From Ulva prolifera (lineage: Eukaryota; Chlorophyta; Ulvophyceae; Ulvales; Ulvaceae), in contig CM041198.1 in NCBI GenBank assembly GCA_023078555.1, positions 4,974,354-5,038,353 on the forward strand: a stretch of DNA of 64,000 nt, written 5' to 3'. Under the pieces are notes generated by a model. It was not told where the DNA came from, did not search any database, and saw only the letters and a program-made list of their open reading frames with translations. How positions within the stretch are numbered: the first letter of the stretch is position 1; every line of letters starts with the position of its first letter. Both the position numbers and the translations under genes were made by a program. Positions 50,113 to 61,013 of this stretch are shown here, one piece after another.

Positions 50113-50961
50113 TGTTGTGGGATATCCATATCTGGGGATCCAAGAATATAGATGACATAATCAAGGGAGGAGTCATCTAACAAAGGACTCGTTGCTTCAG
50201 GTGAGCCCCAGTGGTAGAGCATGTCGTGTGTACTCATGAGGTCACCGGTTCAATTCTTACTTTCATTTCTGCCGCGCGACTTTACGCGATGGCAAGGTAC
50301 GCTCCCCTCCACGTCGTCATGCACAGTCAGCATGCTTACCAGCTCAGGCACGCGCATTAACCCCTGTGCACACTCGATGAGACTAACACGCGTCTTGACA
50401 GGTATCGGTGAGCAGACTTCGTAATCTGCCTTACAGCTTCCATCTTCCTTACACCTTCCGCTGTGTGAGCTCCTCCCGAGCGATCGCATCCCAGTCAGCA
50501 TAGCTCTCGAGCTTAAGGGAGTCCCAGTTATATGAGTTCGGTTATAGCGGGTTGGGCCCCCGTGGACTCGGGACGCGAAGAGAAGGTTCCAACATTCCAT
50601 CAGGAGCACCGAAGATATCCCACAGTTATCAGATCTGGATCTCCCTACGCTCGATCCTCGTTAAGGGGGGAAGTGTTGTGGGATATCCATATCTGGGGAT
50701 CCAAGAATATAGATGACATAATCAAGGGAGGAGTCATCTAACAAAGGACTCGTTGCTTCAGGTGAGCCCCAGTGGTAGAGCATGTCGTGTGTACTCATGA
50801 GGTCACCGGTTCAATTCTTACTTTCATTTCTGCCGCGCGACTTTACGCGATGGCAAGGTACGCTCCCCTCCACGTCGTCATGCACAGTCAGCATGCTTAC
50901 CAGCTCAGGCACGCGCATTAACCCCTGTGCACACTCGATGAGACTAACACGCGTCTTGACA
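50113..50961 (+). mobile_element. TRIM: miniature non-autonomous LTR retrotransposon
   Basis: 849 bp: LTR 50113-50400 (288 bp), internal part 50401-50673 (273 bp), LTR 50674-50961 (288 bp). I see no difference between the two LTRs. They start TGTTGTGGGATATCC and end CTTGACA. The primer site (GGTATCGGTGA at 50401) and polypurine tract (TTAAGGGGGGAAG at 50661-50673) match those of the chromovirus at 37637-47621. The internal part has no coding capacity, so movement would need proteins from another element. A 5-bp target duplication flanks it. The orientation is plus. Confidence 0.93.
50193..50266 (+). promoter_or_regulatory. tRNA-like sequence with A-box and B-box in the TRIM LTR
   Basis: CCCCAGTGGTAGAGCATG at 50206-50223 matches a tRNA D-arm/A-box. 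GGTTCAATTCT at 50247-50257 matches the B-box consensus GGTTCGANTCC at all but two positions, one of them a common purine change. The spacing of about 35 nt is normal for a tRNA. No acceptor stem or clean anticodon stem can be folded, so it is tRNA-derived or tRNA-like, not a tRNA gene. The second LTR carries the same sequence at 50754-50827. Confidence 0.6.
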
Positions 50962-51700
50962 CCCGCTGCACTGCGTGGGGGGGCAGAGGGGGTAACAGCA
51001 CAGAAACATCAAGTGCCGGTGAGCTGCAGCAGCGATGGGCAGCATCACTGTCACCCCCACTTCACCGTGTGCGGGGGCAGAGGGGGTAGCAGCACAGAAT
51101 CATCAAGTTCCGTGGTGCTGTGGCTGCGATGGGCCACATCACTGTCACCCCCACTTCACCGCGTGCGGGGGCAGAGAGGGTAGCAGCACAGAAACATCAA
51201 GTGCCGGTGAGCTGCGGCAGCGATGGGCAGCATCACTGTCAACCCCACTGCACCGCGTGCGGGGGCAGAGGGGGTAACAGCACAGAACCATCAAGTTCCG
51301 TGGTGCTGTGGCTGCGATGGGCCACATCACTGTCACTCCCACTTCACCGCGTGCGGGGGCAGAGAGGGTAGCAGCACAGAACCATCAAGTGCCGGTGAGC
51401 TGCGGCAGCGATGGGCAGCATCACTGTCACCCCCACTTCACCGTGTGCGGGGGAAGAGGGGGTAGCAGCACAGAACCATCAAGTTCCGTGGTGCTGTGGC
51501 TGCGATGGGCCACATCACTGTCACTCCCACTTCACCGCGTGCGGGGGCAGAGAGGGTAGCAGCACAGAACCATCAAGTGCCGGTGAGCTGCGGCAGCGAT
51601 GGGCAGCATCACTGTCACCCCCACTTCACTGTGTGGGGGGGGCAGAGGGGGTAGCAGCACAGAAACATCAAGTGCCGTGGTGCTGTGGCTTCGATGGGCA
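50962..51700. repeat. 94-bp minisatellite with alternating A/B units
   Basis: About 7.5 units with an exact 94-bp spacing, for example GCGGGGG at 51071, 51165 and 51259. Two versions alternate: one with AAGTGCCGGTGAGCTGCGGC and one with AAGTTCCGTGGTGCTGTGGC, so the higher-order period is 188 bp. Confidence 0.95.
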
Positions 51701-53755
51701 TGCCCATCGTGATGATGCAGCATCACTCTAATCCCCTCTGCTCTGCGTGATGAGGCAGAGGACGCACTTTTGCTGACAACCCAATACATTGCCGAGCTAT
51801 TGCTGCTGTACCATGCTGCATCACAGCCATACTATGCGCCGCTGCCATCTGAGAGGGGGGAGGCCATGCGACACACGCTGCCCACCCGCAAAAACACGCA
51901 TGCACACCCACATTGGTACAATGTTCAACAGTTCTACAGCAGCGTTGCATATACTACATTTTTGCCCGACTTGTCTTGCATCGGAACCACTAAAACGATT
52001 TTATTACTCTACCACGAACATATGTATATGTATGGCTCATACTGCCGTTGTGTCTCTGCTTTCGGTGTCGCCAATCATCCCGGGTCCGGGTTCATGCTAG
52101 TGCCAGGAGGCACCATGAGATCTGTGTAATGGAGGCCTGGGGCTGTTTGGGTTGCGTGCATTGCTGGGCCCACTAACGCCACACTCACCGCGATGCTGTT
52201 TTTGCATGCATGCGTGCATGCGATGTGTGGCGGTAGCGCTCGCCATTCCAGGCGCAATCTCTATATGTGATCTGTTAAAATCTAAACATTGCATCGGTGA
52301 GCATCAATGTATTATCAATGCATTGTGCTGTCGCAATGCGTTGGAGTGCTAGCCATGACATCACGCCGTACTGCGTGTGCGGGCGCACCGACATGATCAT
52401 TGCGACGTATCTGGTTGAACAGAGTGCGTAAAGTCTTCTATAATCTCTGTCTGTGGGTATTATTGTATAATGTGGTGTGAATCGTAGGCGGGTCTTTCAC
52501 TCGTGGGCTGGCGTCTAATTGTTAGCAAGCAACAGCCGCAGGCGTCATCGCCGCTGCGCAACTTCCGACATGCTGAATTGAAGTATGCTGCAAGGTGAGA
52601 CGTTTGTATATGTCTGACGGCGCTGTCGTGGAAATCACTTCCTTGCGAAGGCGTCGAAGACGCAGCTGATGTGCCGATATCGATGGTCGAGGCGCACACA
52701 TTGTTCTGTTCCAGATGGCGCCTGCCACCATTTTAGCGCTACTTCGTATATCATATTCTGATATGCTGTAGCTTCGGATGTGCGATGGTGCCCGATCGCA
52801 TGAACCACGTTCACCTTGCTTGCAGAGCGGCTGTCCGAGGTGATTGCCGTCCGACTCCGTGTCTCAGACAAACTGACATTCTTAGAGTACTCTTAAGCAG
52901 TAATGTTACTTGGAGCCTATCTACGCCTGCTTCTCCGCTGCTCGACTGGGACCGTTGTGGTGCGCCTCGCATTTGCGTGCACCATCGGTTGTTGACCAGG
53001 TGTGTTTTCGCAGGTCACGGGTATCAGCATCTTCCGGTATACCTACGTAGACTATCTGAAGAACACACACTCACGTGGAAGTTCATTCAGGCCGGCCATG
53101 GGATCGTGACATCAAGCAAAACCGCATGGCATGGAGGTGGTGCGATCCTATGCCAAGTGCTTCCATTGTGGAGAGCAAACATTGGAGTATGTGCTAGATT
53201 GACTATGGTTGGACAGTACCGCTACCGAACACTCTCGCGCGGCGCGACTTGCATGAATCTCCGGGAACAAAGTTTACATGCACTGCTGCCATCGACATTG
53301 ACTTCGTGGCAACAAGTAGGCGCCCAAACATCGCATTTGTGTGTGCACACGTGCGTCCAAGTTTGACCTCGCCAGTACCAGCAGGGACTTCTATAAGCGT
53401 GCATGGGATCAAAACTGTAAGACAAGGCAGCCAAAGGATTAAGAGGACCGGAAAATGTTGACAGCAGTGAGGGCTTAGAGAATTATCAGGCGCGTTCCTT
53501 GTTTGAGTGCGTTGTGTTGGGGCTGCAATCCTTCGAGTATACATGTTTCATCTAGCTGCGTACGTGGTGCCTCCACACGGTGTCCTGTCTCGCCGTGATA
53601 GCTGAGGGACATTGCATGTCCCTAGAGGCACGCGGGATACATCCGCACCATCGTAAGTTTAGTGTTCTTCTGCATGCCTGCTAGAGTGGGCAGTCCCGCA
53701 CCGGTCGTTTACGAGAGTCCGCGAGAGCGGATAGTGGAGCACCGTCCATTCTTAG
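51701..53755. other. stretch without a supported gene
   Basis: Several open frames of 60-190 codons exist on both strands, but none reads like a conserved protein and no splice pattern joins them. Confidence 0.4.
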
Positions 53756-53791
53756 TTACAAAGGAGTGAACAGGAGAAAACAAACACTGAA
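53756..53791 (+). repeat. MITE-family end sequence
   Basis: TTACAAAGGAGTGAACAGGA and onward matches the 32448-32481 end over about 36 bp with two or three changes. It lies just before the palindromic minisatellite. Confidence 0.75.
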
Positions 53792-53835
53792 ATTCTTAGT
53801 CGCCACGCCGCGCATGATTCGTCACATGCATGACT

Positions 53836-54480
53836 GCCCGAATGGTTGGTGGCCCACCAACCATTCCGGGGAGCCTGGATCGTGACATGCATGACTGCCC
53901 GAATGGTTGGTGGGGCACCAACCATTCCGGGGAGCCTGGATCGTGACATGCATGACTGCCCGAATGGTTAGTGGGGCACCAACCATTCCGGGGAGCCTGG
54001 ATCGTGATATGCATGACTGTCCGAATGGTTGGTGGGGCACCAACCATTCTCGGCCGCCGCACCGTGCATGGATGCTTACATGCATGGATGCCCGAATGGT
54101 TGGTGGGGCACCAACCATTCTCGGCCGCCGCGCCGTGCATGGATGCTTACATGCATGGATGCCCGAATGGTTGGTGGCCCACCAACCATTCCGGGGAGCC
54201 TGGATCGTGACATGCATGGATCGTGGCATGCATGTATGCCCAAATGGTTGGTGGCCCACCAACCATTCCGGGGAGCCTGGATCGTGACATGCATGACTGC
54301 CCGAATGGTTGGTGGGGCACCAACCATTGTCGGCCGCCGCGCCGTGCATGGATGCTTACATGCATGACTGCCCGAATGGTTGGTGCCCCACCGACCATTT
54401 TGAGCCGCGGCGCCTTGCATGAATCGTCACATGCATGTATGCGAGAATGGTCGATACTCCTCCGTCCGTTCTCAGTCGCC
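53836..54480. repeat. palindromic minisatellite, 61/71-bp units
   Basis: Nine hairpins of 25 nt (arms AATGGTTGGTG or AATGGTTGGTGG, loop 1-3 nt) start at 53841, 53902, 53963, 54024, 54095, 54166, 54243, 54304 and 54375. Spacings are mostly 61 or 71 bp. Between hairpins two linker types alternate irregularly: GGGGAGCCTGGATCGTGACA and TCGGCCGCCGCGCCGTGCAT. Some pairs show paired changes or unpaired decay; the last copy near 54446 is badly decayed. Confidence 0.95.
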
Positions 54481-54519
54481 GCGCCGTGCATACATCTGAT
54501 ATGCAAACGTTTTGCAATA

Positions 54520-54735
54520 ACGCTGTCGTGTACACGGTTTGATTCAGTGACGAAACATGCAGGAACAGAGCCGGGCTCTTCAGCGGAGGTGGAAAAATAT
54601 ATTGTTTCAAAGAAAGTGCAGAGGGAGCTTGGAGATGAAGATCCAGATCTGGATGGAAGTGTCTCGAACGGATGTGTACGGCAAGTGCCATGCTCGGATG
54701 AATCTGCATGTGCTCTAATTGCGAGCAGTGTATGA
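54520..54735 (+). other. possible coding fragment
   Basis: After the minisatellite the plus frame reads EVEKYIVSKKVQRELGDEDP and ends at a stop near 54735. It looks like natural, acidic coding sequence but is short and unassigned. Confidence 0.2.
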
Positions 54736-57600
54736 TGGTGAATATATATTGGTAGTATGTGATAGTCCTTTTCACCACATGTAATCATCAAGCGACGGTT
54801 CCGTACGGTCATGTATTGGGAAACACAGGCGCATGGTGCTGAGATCAATGCAAGCTGTGTCTTGACCAGACCTGACTTATTGTTTACATAAAAGTAAAGA
54901 CAAAACCACACAGAATTCCCGACCAAAATCATTCAGATCAACACATATGTATCTACAAGATAAACCTCATGTTCGCATCGTACCTCCGCCGCATGCCCGG
55001 ATAGTTGATGTTGGCATCCGGGCAACGCATGACTGATTTTTTTTGTAACCAGTCACACCTCCATTGCTTAATTGTGCGATGGTTGTACTGCCTTTACACC
55101 GAGGTTCGCAATCGCACTATGCCACGGCCACGTAGGCAGAGATTCGACTAGCTTAACAAAGGCGCCATCACGTTCTCCCGCCTAGGCTCGGTCGCTTCCT
55201 TTGGCTCCGATGGAACGTAAACGGATCCGTCGCGGATCCGAAATTTTAAGCATTCTTCCTCCAACAGTCCTCCGGATGCATTGCGGATCCTTCGAGCGTT
55301 CCGGCACCGCTCCGGAATCGTTCCGGCGGAACACCCCCGTGGACTGCCCGTGGAAACAGCCCGGCCGGAACGCTCAAGGAACTTCCTCCGAAGCTCCGAA
55401 TTACCTTCCGGGCGCTCCGCCAAGCATGACCACCTCTTCCTCAAACCTTCCTCGCACCGTCCTCACGACCACGTCACCATTCTCCTAGTGTACAGATATC
55501 GACAGATATACAGATATCGACAGTGAGGCACGCAAACTTAAGCGGCTATCCGACTATCTCACGGCATAGTAGTGGAGGGTCAAAACTAATTCACACCAGC
55601 TATGTGTATCTTACTCCTCATGTTTGTGTGCATCCTTAGCGGGTACCCAGGTACACGTGTGGATATGCAAGATATTCGGGCTGGTAATGCCTCCGGTGGG
55701 GCTAGAACCTCCCGTGACAAAACTACCCAAGTAAGCACTGTGCACCCCTCAGACCCCGGCCGAACAACGGAGCAGGGGCATTTGCAAGCTGAACGGGGCC
55801 ATGGTGTCGTTCAGCCCACCATCGGGGAACTATTCTCTATAGTCATTGTTTCAAGGATTGAGCACACAACCACGATGCCAACCATCCCAGATCATAGGAA
55901 ATACATTTACAATCTGTGACTCGGAGGAAAGCCATCTGTTCCAGCATTACATGTGTACAGTCACCCACGGTCAACATGATGCACGTGAGGTACAAGTCGC
56001 TATGCATATAAGAAAAGGTGTTAATTGTGCCAGCATGCGCTAGCGTGAGAGATATCTCACAACACTACGCCCCATACGTATACGGCTGATGGCTTCAAAC
56101 GGTAATCATGCGGAGTCTAACGTCCCTACTTATATAGCAATGTGTTATGGCCTTTAAAGCCATACCGCAATCCGCAAATTTGCACACACCTTCTTAGCTA
56201 GTTCATATGATATCAAGTGCCGACAAAGAAGTCGCGACGTCCAATCATGTTGGTGCACTTGACTCGTGCATAGCAACCTCGTGTACATGAGGCCGCAACT
56301 TCAAATTGCGCATCCCACCACCGGATTGACAACCAACAAAATGTCCGTTCAACAGGGCAAGAACTTCTTGTGAATGCTTGTTCATTAGCAAGCATGCAAT
56401 ATGACCAAAGCCAACCAGAGCGATTGTGTTTAGCGTTTATGGTATTCGTCATATCGAATTCCTTGAACCAACGGGTATTTTCATGTGAAAGGTCCTCTTA
56501 CACACGAGCGACCATGACGTCAGGTACCTGATGGATCAGGCACTTTTCTGGTAGTTTCCGGTGCAGAAAATTTGCAGATGCAAAGTGACATGCCGGCATG
56601 GCCATGACTACACATGGCGTTGTGGGAAGTGTTTTCGCTGCAGCTTGTTGTAATGGCCGAATCTGTCTGCTCAGAAGCACACCTATTCCAGATATGCAGG
56701 CACCAATTGTGGATACATGTGTATGTATCCCAGGCTAGTGCCTTGCAAACTTGAGCCAGCCGAAAGTATACCAAAGAATACCTCATAATTCCAGCCTGTA
56801 CCACGTCACAGCTGTGCACATGAGCCGCATGCATACAGCTACATGTGCGTAATTCCACATGCCCAAAAGTGCCACTAGCATTTCTCAACATGTATAATCT
56901 CGCATACCAATCCCATGTATCATGCCACCTTATGCCACAGCCTTTTGGCAGTGCGAAGTGCCAGCTCAGTACATGACACGTCATGCATGCGGCGCATGCA
57001 TACCCCTGGTCTGCGCTTGCGCACGCCAAGGGTGTAGCGTCAAAGACCATGCCAGTCAGTCTACGTCTGCGTATCCATGCAGCACGATGTTGCTGCATTG
57101 GATTGACGGAGGATGATACATGCCAAATCCCAATGCCCGCAGAAGATCGCCAGATCTCGCGGGATGCTGCACCCAGATCCGTACAGAGATCAACGAGCAG
57201 CGCGATTCCACAGTTCCACAGAGCTATCAGTAGCGAGGACAGCACAAAGCAGGGATGGGCCTGGGCACATATATTCCAAGTGTTTTGCTGTGATCGACAC
57301 AATTACCTTTGGTCGATTGGGGCGCTTCTGTTCCAGTCATTCCATCGTGTGCTGCATTGTTGCCCCTGTCTTTCTCTCCTGTCCGTTTCTGTACGCTCGC
57401 TAGGGTGCCCAGCTCCCTGCACTACCCGACTAGTCAACACAGCTTCACCTGTGCCATATGCTTTTGTTTCACTCGATTCAGCACCAGCCATCCCCACCAG
57501 CCTTGCATGAACTGCGGAGGGCATGCCCGACCCGGCAATGCTGTCACTAAAACGTGACATGTGCCGTGCTTCTGTGGCACTTCGAAGTGACACATCAACA
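54736..57600. other. stretch without a supported gene
   Basis: Contains GGATCC- and TTCCGG-rich sequence at 55200-55400, a short direct repeat (ACAGATATCGAC, twice) at 55496-55523, and the LTR-end relict listed next. Other frames look like chance. Confidence 0.4.
56010..56064 (-). repeat. relict end of a chromovirus-related LTR
   Basis: Read on the minus strand from 56064: TGTTGTGAGATATCTCTCAC, then GCGCATGCTGGC. This follows the start of the 37637 element's LTR (TGTTGTGAGATACATCTCAC, then GCGCATGCTGGC). The match fades after about 50 bp, and the other end of this LTR was not found. Confidence 0.55.
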
Positions 57601-57662
57601 TCATAACTATACTGCAACATCGCAAAGAAAGGTTGGTCTTGTGTCAACTTGTTTGCACTGGA

Positions 57663-57962
57663 TCAGCCAAGCTTGTGCATCATCAATACTTTTTGAAGTT
57701 CATGGATGTATGTATTGCAAAACATGTGAGATATCCGTTTCGTCGTCGGATCCGCCAGATCCGCCGTCGGATCTGTCAGATCCGCATAGCCTCCCCAGGA
57801 GGGCCATGTACGCTCGTTGTGGAAGCCGGCGCAACGCATGTGTTCATACGTCCACCCACTCGACCCTACGGCCGTTCCACGCTTCAGATTGCAATGGATG
57901 GCCTCAAAGTGCTCAGCCCTAATCTGCGCTGGCGGCATGCCAAGGCCCCGCCGGCATGGCAT
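57663..57962 (-). pseudogene. retroelement reverse-transcriptase fragment
   Basis: A frame from ATG 57962 reads RAEHFEAIHCNLKRGTAVGS, then SGWTYEHMR. This is the usual entry segment of non-LTR type reverse transcriptases (G-x-S/P-G-W-T). After that it runs into a short repeat (ADLTDPTADLADPT) and stops. Upstream on the same strand, 58494-58285 may belong to it. A decayed fragment, in opposite orientation to the next one. Confidence 0.5.
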
Positions 57963-58879
57963 GGCCTTGGCGGCGGGACGCTGCTCGCAACCGCCGGTGC
58001 GCGTGGGTACCGGACCAGGAGCTTCTGGACCTTTGCAGTGGCAACGTCCATTATGGGGACCACGTGCAAGCAGCCCGGCTAGAATGTCTGTTGTTGTAGT
58101 TGCGATGGATGCAATCCGCCAAGGCCATGTCCGCGATTGCTTGCGTGGGGGGTGCGGCCCGAATCAAGGCTTTCAGCTTCCCCCAATGGCATCGCTCTGC
58201 GTTCGCGGGTGTGTAGTACACGCAGATGAGCAATCACGCTGCTGCCTCGGCCTTTGACGGATTTCTTAAGAATTGGTTTTCCGCCTAAATGAGGTACGGC
58301 AGGCTGAGTAGGTCGTCCCGGACGCTATTGATCCCGGGTGCGTGGTCACACTCGGCCGGGTCGGCGACAGTCTTGCATATGTCCGCAATTGCTCCCGCCC
58401 ACGCTGCCCTGCCCTCCAGGGCCCCCCCGTCCGCAGGGGGGATGCCGATCTCGTGTTGTGTGTACCCGATGCCAGGCCTAGCAGAGATGTGCAACCAAGA
58501 TTCTTTAATGCACCTGCTCAGGCAATGAGAAACTTGGTTATCATGAAACTCTGCAGCTCGGGCTCTTGTTGCAATCGGGGATCTCTAGTGCTGTTACACT
58601 GGTATATACTAGTGTTGTCTCGAAATCGCCTTTGGCGCCACATGGTTCATCTGTTCGTCTCACAACCATTATGTCCCGTACACTTTGCATGGCCATTGTA
58701 CTGTCATCTATAACCGATATACGATGTATGTGACTGATACTTGTGAATAAGTTCAGGTGATTGTCACCCATTTAAGACCACTTTCAACAAGCGTTCTACA
58801 ATATGCATATGCATACCGTCAAGACGCTGGTCAGTCTCATCAAGTGTTACAAAGGAAAAAGCCGGAGGGGCAGGTAGCA

Positions 58880-59150
58880 CCGCCAGGACCAAAAGGGAGA
58901 GCACAGGAAACGCAATGCGCACGCAGCAGGAGAGCCACAGCCAACGCCAAGGCACAACCAGCACACACACACCCCCACGCTCCCACACACCACCACACGA
59001 ACCACACACTGACACCCGACCCACGCACCCACGCACCCGCACGCGGCCCACACCCAACCCCCAACACACACACCCACACGCCAACACGCAACACGACCCC
59101 GCCGCCCGCGCGGCAGCAGCAGCCCCATGCAGCGGCCTGGCCGGCGCCGG
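58880..59150. repeat. CA/CCCA-rich low-complexity tract
   Basis: A run of ACCC, CACA and CCACG motifs. A GTG/GGGT-rich tract of opposite strand bias lies at about 61370-61600. Confidence 0.6.
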
Positions 59151-59439
59151 CCCCACACGGAAGCCGCCGGGGGCCCCCAGGACCCCCGCCCCAACGCCCT
59201 GATCAGGCCAGCCCCGGACGCCGGAACAACACACACGGGGGCGCCCCCATCCGCGGACCCACCCGGAACGCGGCACGCCCGAGGCGCGCCGTGTTCGGGG
59301 GCCGGGGCACACGGCCGCGGCAGCACACGCCGCCTACCAGCGCGTCCGAGCCTCGGACGGCGCCCGGCCCGCGTCTCATCAAGCGCGGATCCTATTTTGG
59401 AGGTCCGTGGAAACCGTGACGGTGTCGGTATCCGCGAAG

Positions 59440-61013
59440 TCCGGCCTGGGGGCATGCCCGCAGATGTCAGCACCCCCATTGGATGCCGACACCGATCTGA
59501 AGCATTAGGGGGGCCTGCGGGGTACCTGCGTCCGGCACACACGCCAAGGCTCAAATGCTGGCCAATCACATGAAGGTCTCACCGATGGTCATGGGCCGTG
59601 GGGGCCCAAACGGCTTTTCGAGCGCAATCAGGCGGGACGCTTGCAAACATTCTCCGAGTGGGGGAGCCGCCCTGCCAAGATGAGGTTGGTGTACCTCCGA
59701 CGCTCGCAAAAATCAGTCCTCCAGACGCTGCTCATGGCCTCGGGCGGACGATCGGCTCAGATGGCAAGAACTGCTTGCACGACTATGGCCCGCCTGCACA
59801 ACTGCCTGGGAGCAATCGTGCCGGCATGGCATACGGCACTCCCAGGCCCGTCACGGACCTCTCTGACATGGCGTTGGATGTGCGCACGCCTGAGGCTGTG
59901 CGAGGCCCTGCCGCCCAGCCTGAGCAACGATGGCACCTGCCCATGTGATCGCATCGGTCAGCCAGGCATCCACTCCTTGGTCTGCTCGTTGCTGTGGGGG
60001 ACCGTTATCACCCACTACAGCCTACTCGTGGAGGCGTGGCGCCGTGTTATCGCGCGGAGCGGCATTGCCACGGCAGTTGAGCCGCACCTGAGGAGGCTCC
60101 CCAAAGGCCTCGGCCGTGGAATCCTGGCTCGCCCAGCAGCAACCCGCACATGACCAGCCACCAAATCCTCACCCACTCGGCCTTCGCCGCGCCCGCACCC
60201 CCCTAATGGTGCCCAGGCTCTGCCCTCCATCATCCCTGTGGCTGCTCCCGCGCGCCCTGACGCTGACGGTGCCAGCGCGTCCGTCTCGGCGCTGAGGCGC
60301 TTCGCGCATGCTTGCCCCACGGGCATGGCGCTGCCGATTCCTGGCTGCCTCCCCATGCAGCAGCTCAGCCTCTTTCCACAGCCTCCCTTGCCTTGGCCAC
60401 GCCCGCTTCCTCTCATGGCGGCCATGTTCCCCCACCGGTCACATACGCCGCTGTTGTTTCTGCCTCAGGGTGAGCCCCTCTCGGACGCACTTGCATCAAA
60501 CGCCAGCCCCGTACCCACCTCGATTAGGCCTGGAGCCGCGGCACCGGTGGTGGTGGCGGGACCCCTGCATGTAGCCTCGGACCCTCCGCGGCCTCAGGTT
60601 GCCGGTCAGGGTTTGCAGCAATGAATCCCCGCCCGGAGCAACCCTCCGGATCCCCTAGAGCTCCCCCGGCCGCAAAGAGGCGCTCTGCGGGATGATATTC
60701 TCGCGCTCTTCCCCGGCAAGCCGGTGATTGGCGATGTGTGCGTCTCTCACCTGGCCGAATCCACCATCCGCAACGCGTCGGCCTGTAACGGCACCACCAC
60801 GTCGGCTGCCGAAAGGCTCCTGCACCCCAAATACGGCCGCGCAGGCCTCGGGGCATTTGGCCCCATTGTGCTATGAGACTTACGGGCGAATTGTCCCGGC
60901 CGCGTTTGCCTTCGTCAACCGGCTTGCTGACATTGCTGCAGGGCCGGGCGCAGATTCCCGGCGGCTGTTCCTAGAGAACGCGATGCGCAACCAGTCCATG
61001 ACAATCTGCCGCT
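59440..61013 (+). pseudogene. decayed retroelement reverse-transcriptase C-terminal half
   Basis: Fragments in shifting frames on the plus strand. The clearest are about 60680-60870 (KPVIGDVCVSHLAESTIRNA, then ERLLHPKYGRAGL) and, in another frame, 60871-61013 (PLCYETYGRIVPAAFAFVNR, then ADSRRLFLENAMRNQSMTIC). This pair matches the conserved tail found after many non-LTR type reverse transcriptases (a GDV-V-H segment followed by E-x-Y/F-G-R and N-A-x-R-x-x-S). Thumb-like sequence precedes it from about 59440. Stops and at least one frameshift show it is dead. Confidence 0.55.

Noticed and set aside
50193-50266. A functional tRNA gene
   Set aside because: The A and B boxes fit, but no 7-bp acceptor stem and no proper anticodon stem form, and the copy number equals that of the LTR.
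50984-51731. Overlapping 80-130 codon frames on the plus strand
   Set aside because: By-products of the 94-bp minisatellite; each is one unit shifted by one frame.
52785-53366. 193-codon plus-strand frame
   Set aside because: No recognisable domain, composition typical of a chance frame, and no supporting splice or start context.
53752-54932. Frames of 110-260 codons over the hairpin array
   Set aside because: They translate tandem hairpin units on both strands and have no sign of selection.
58757-59419. 220-codon His/Thr/Pro-rich frame
   Set aside because: Translation of a CA/CCCA-rich low-complexity tract.
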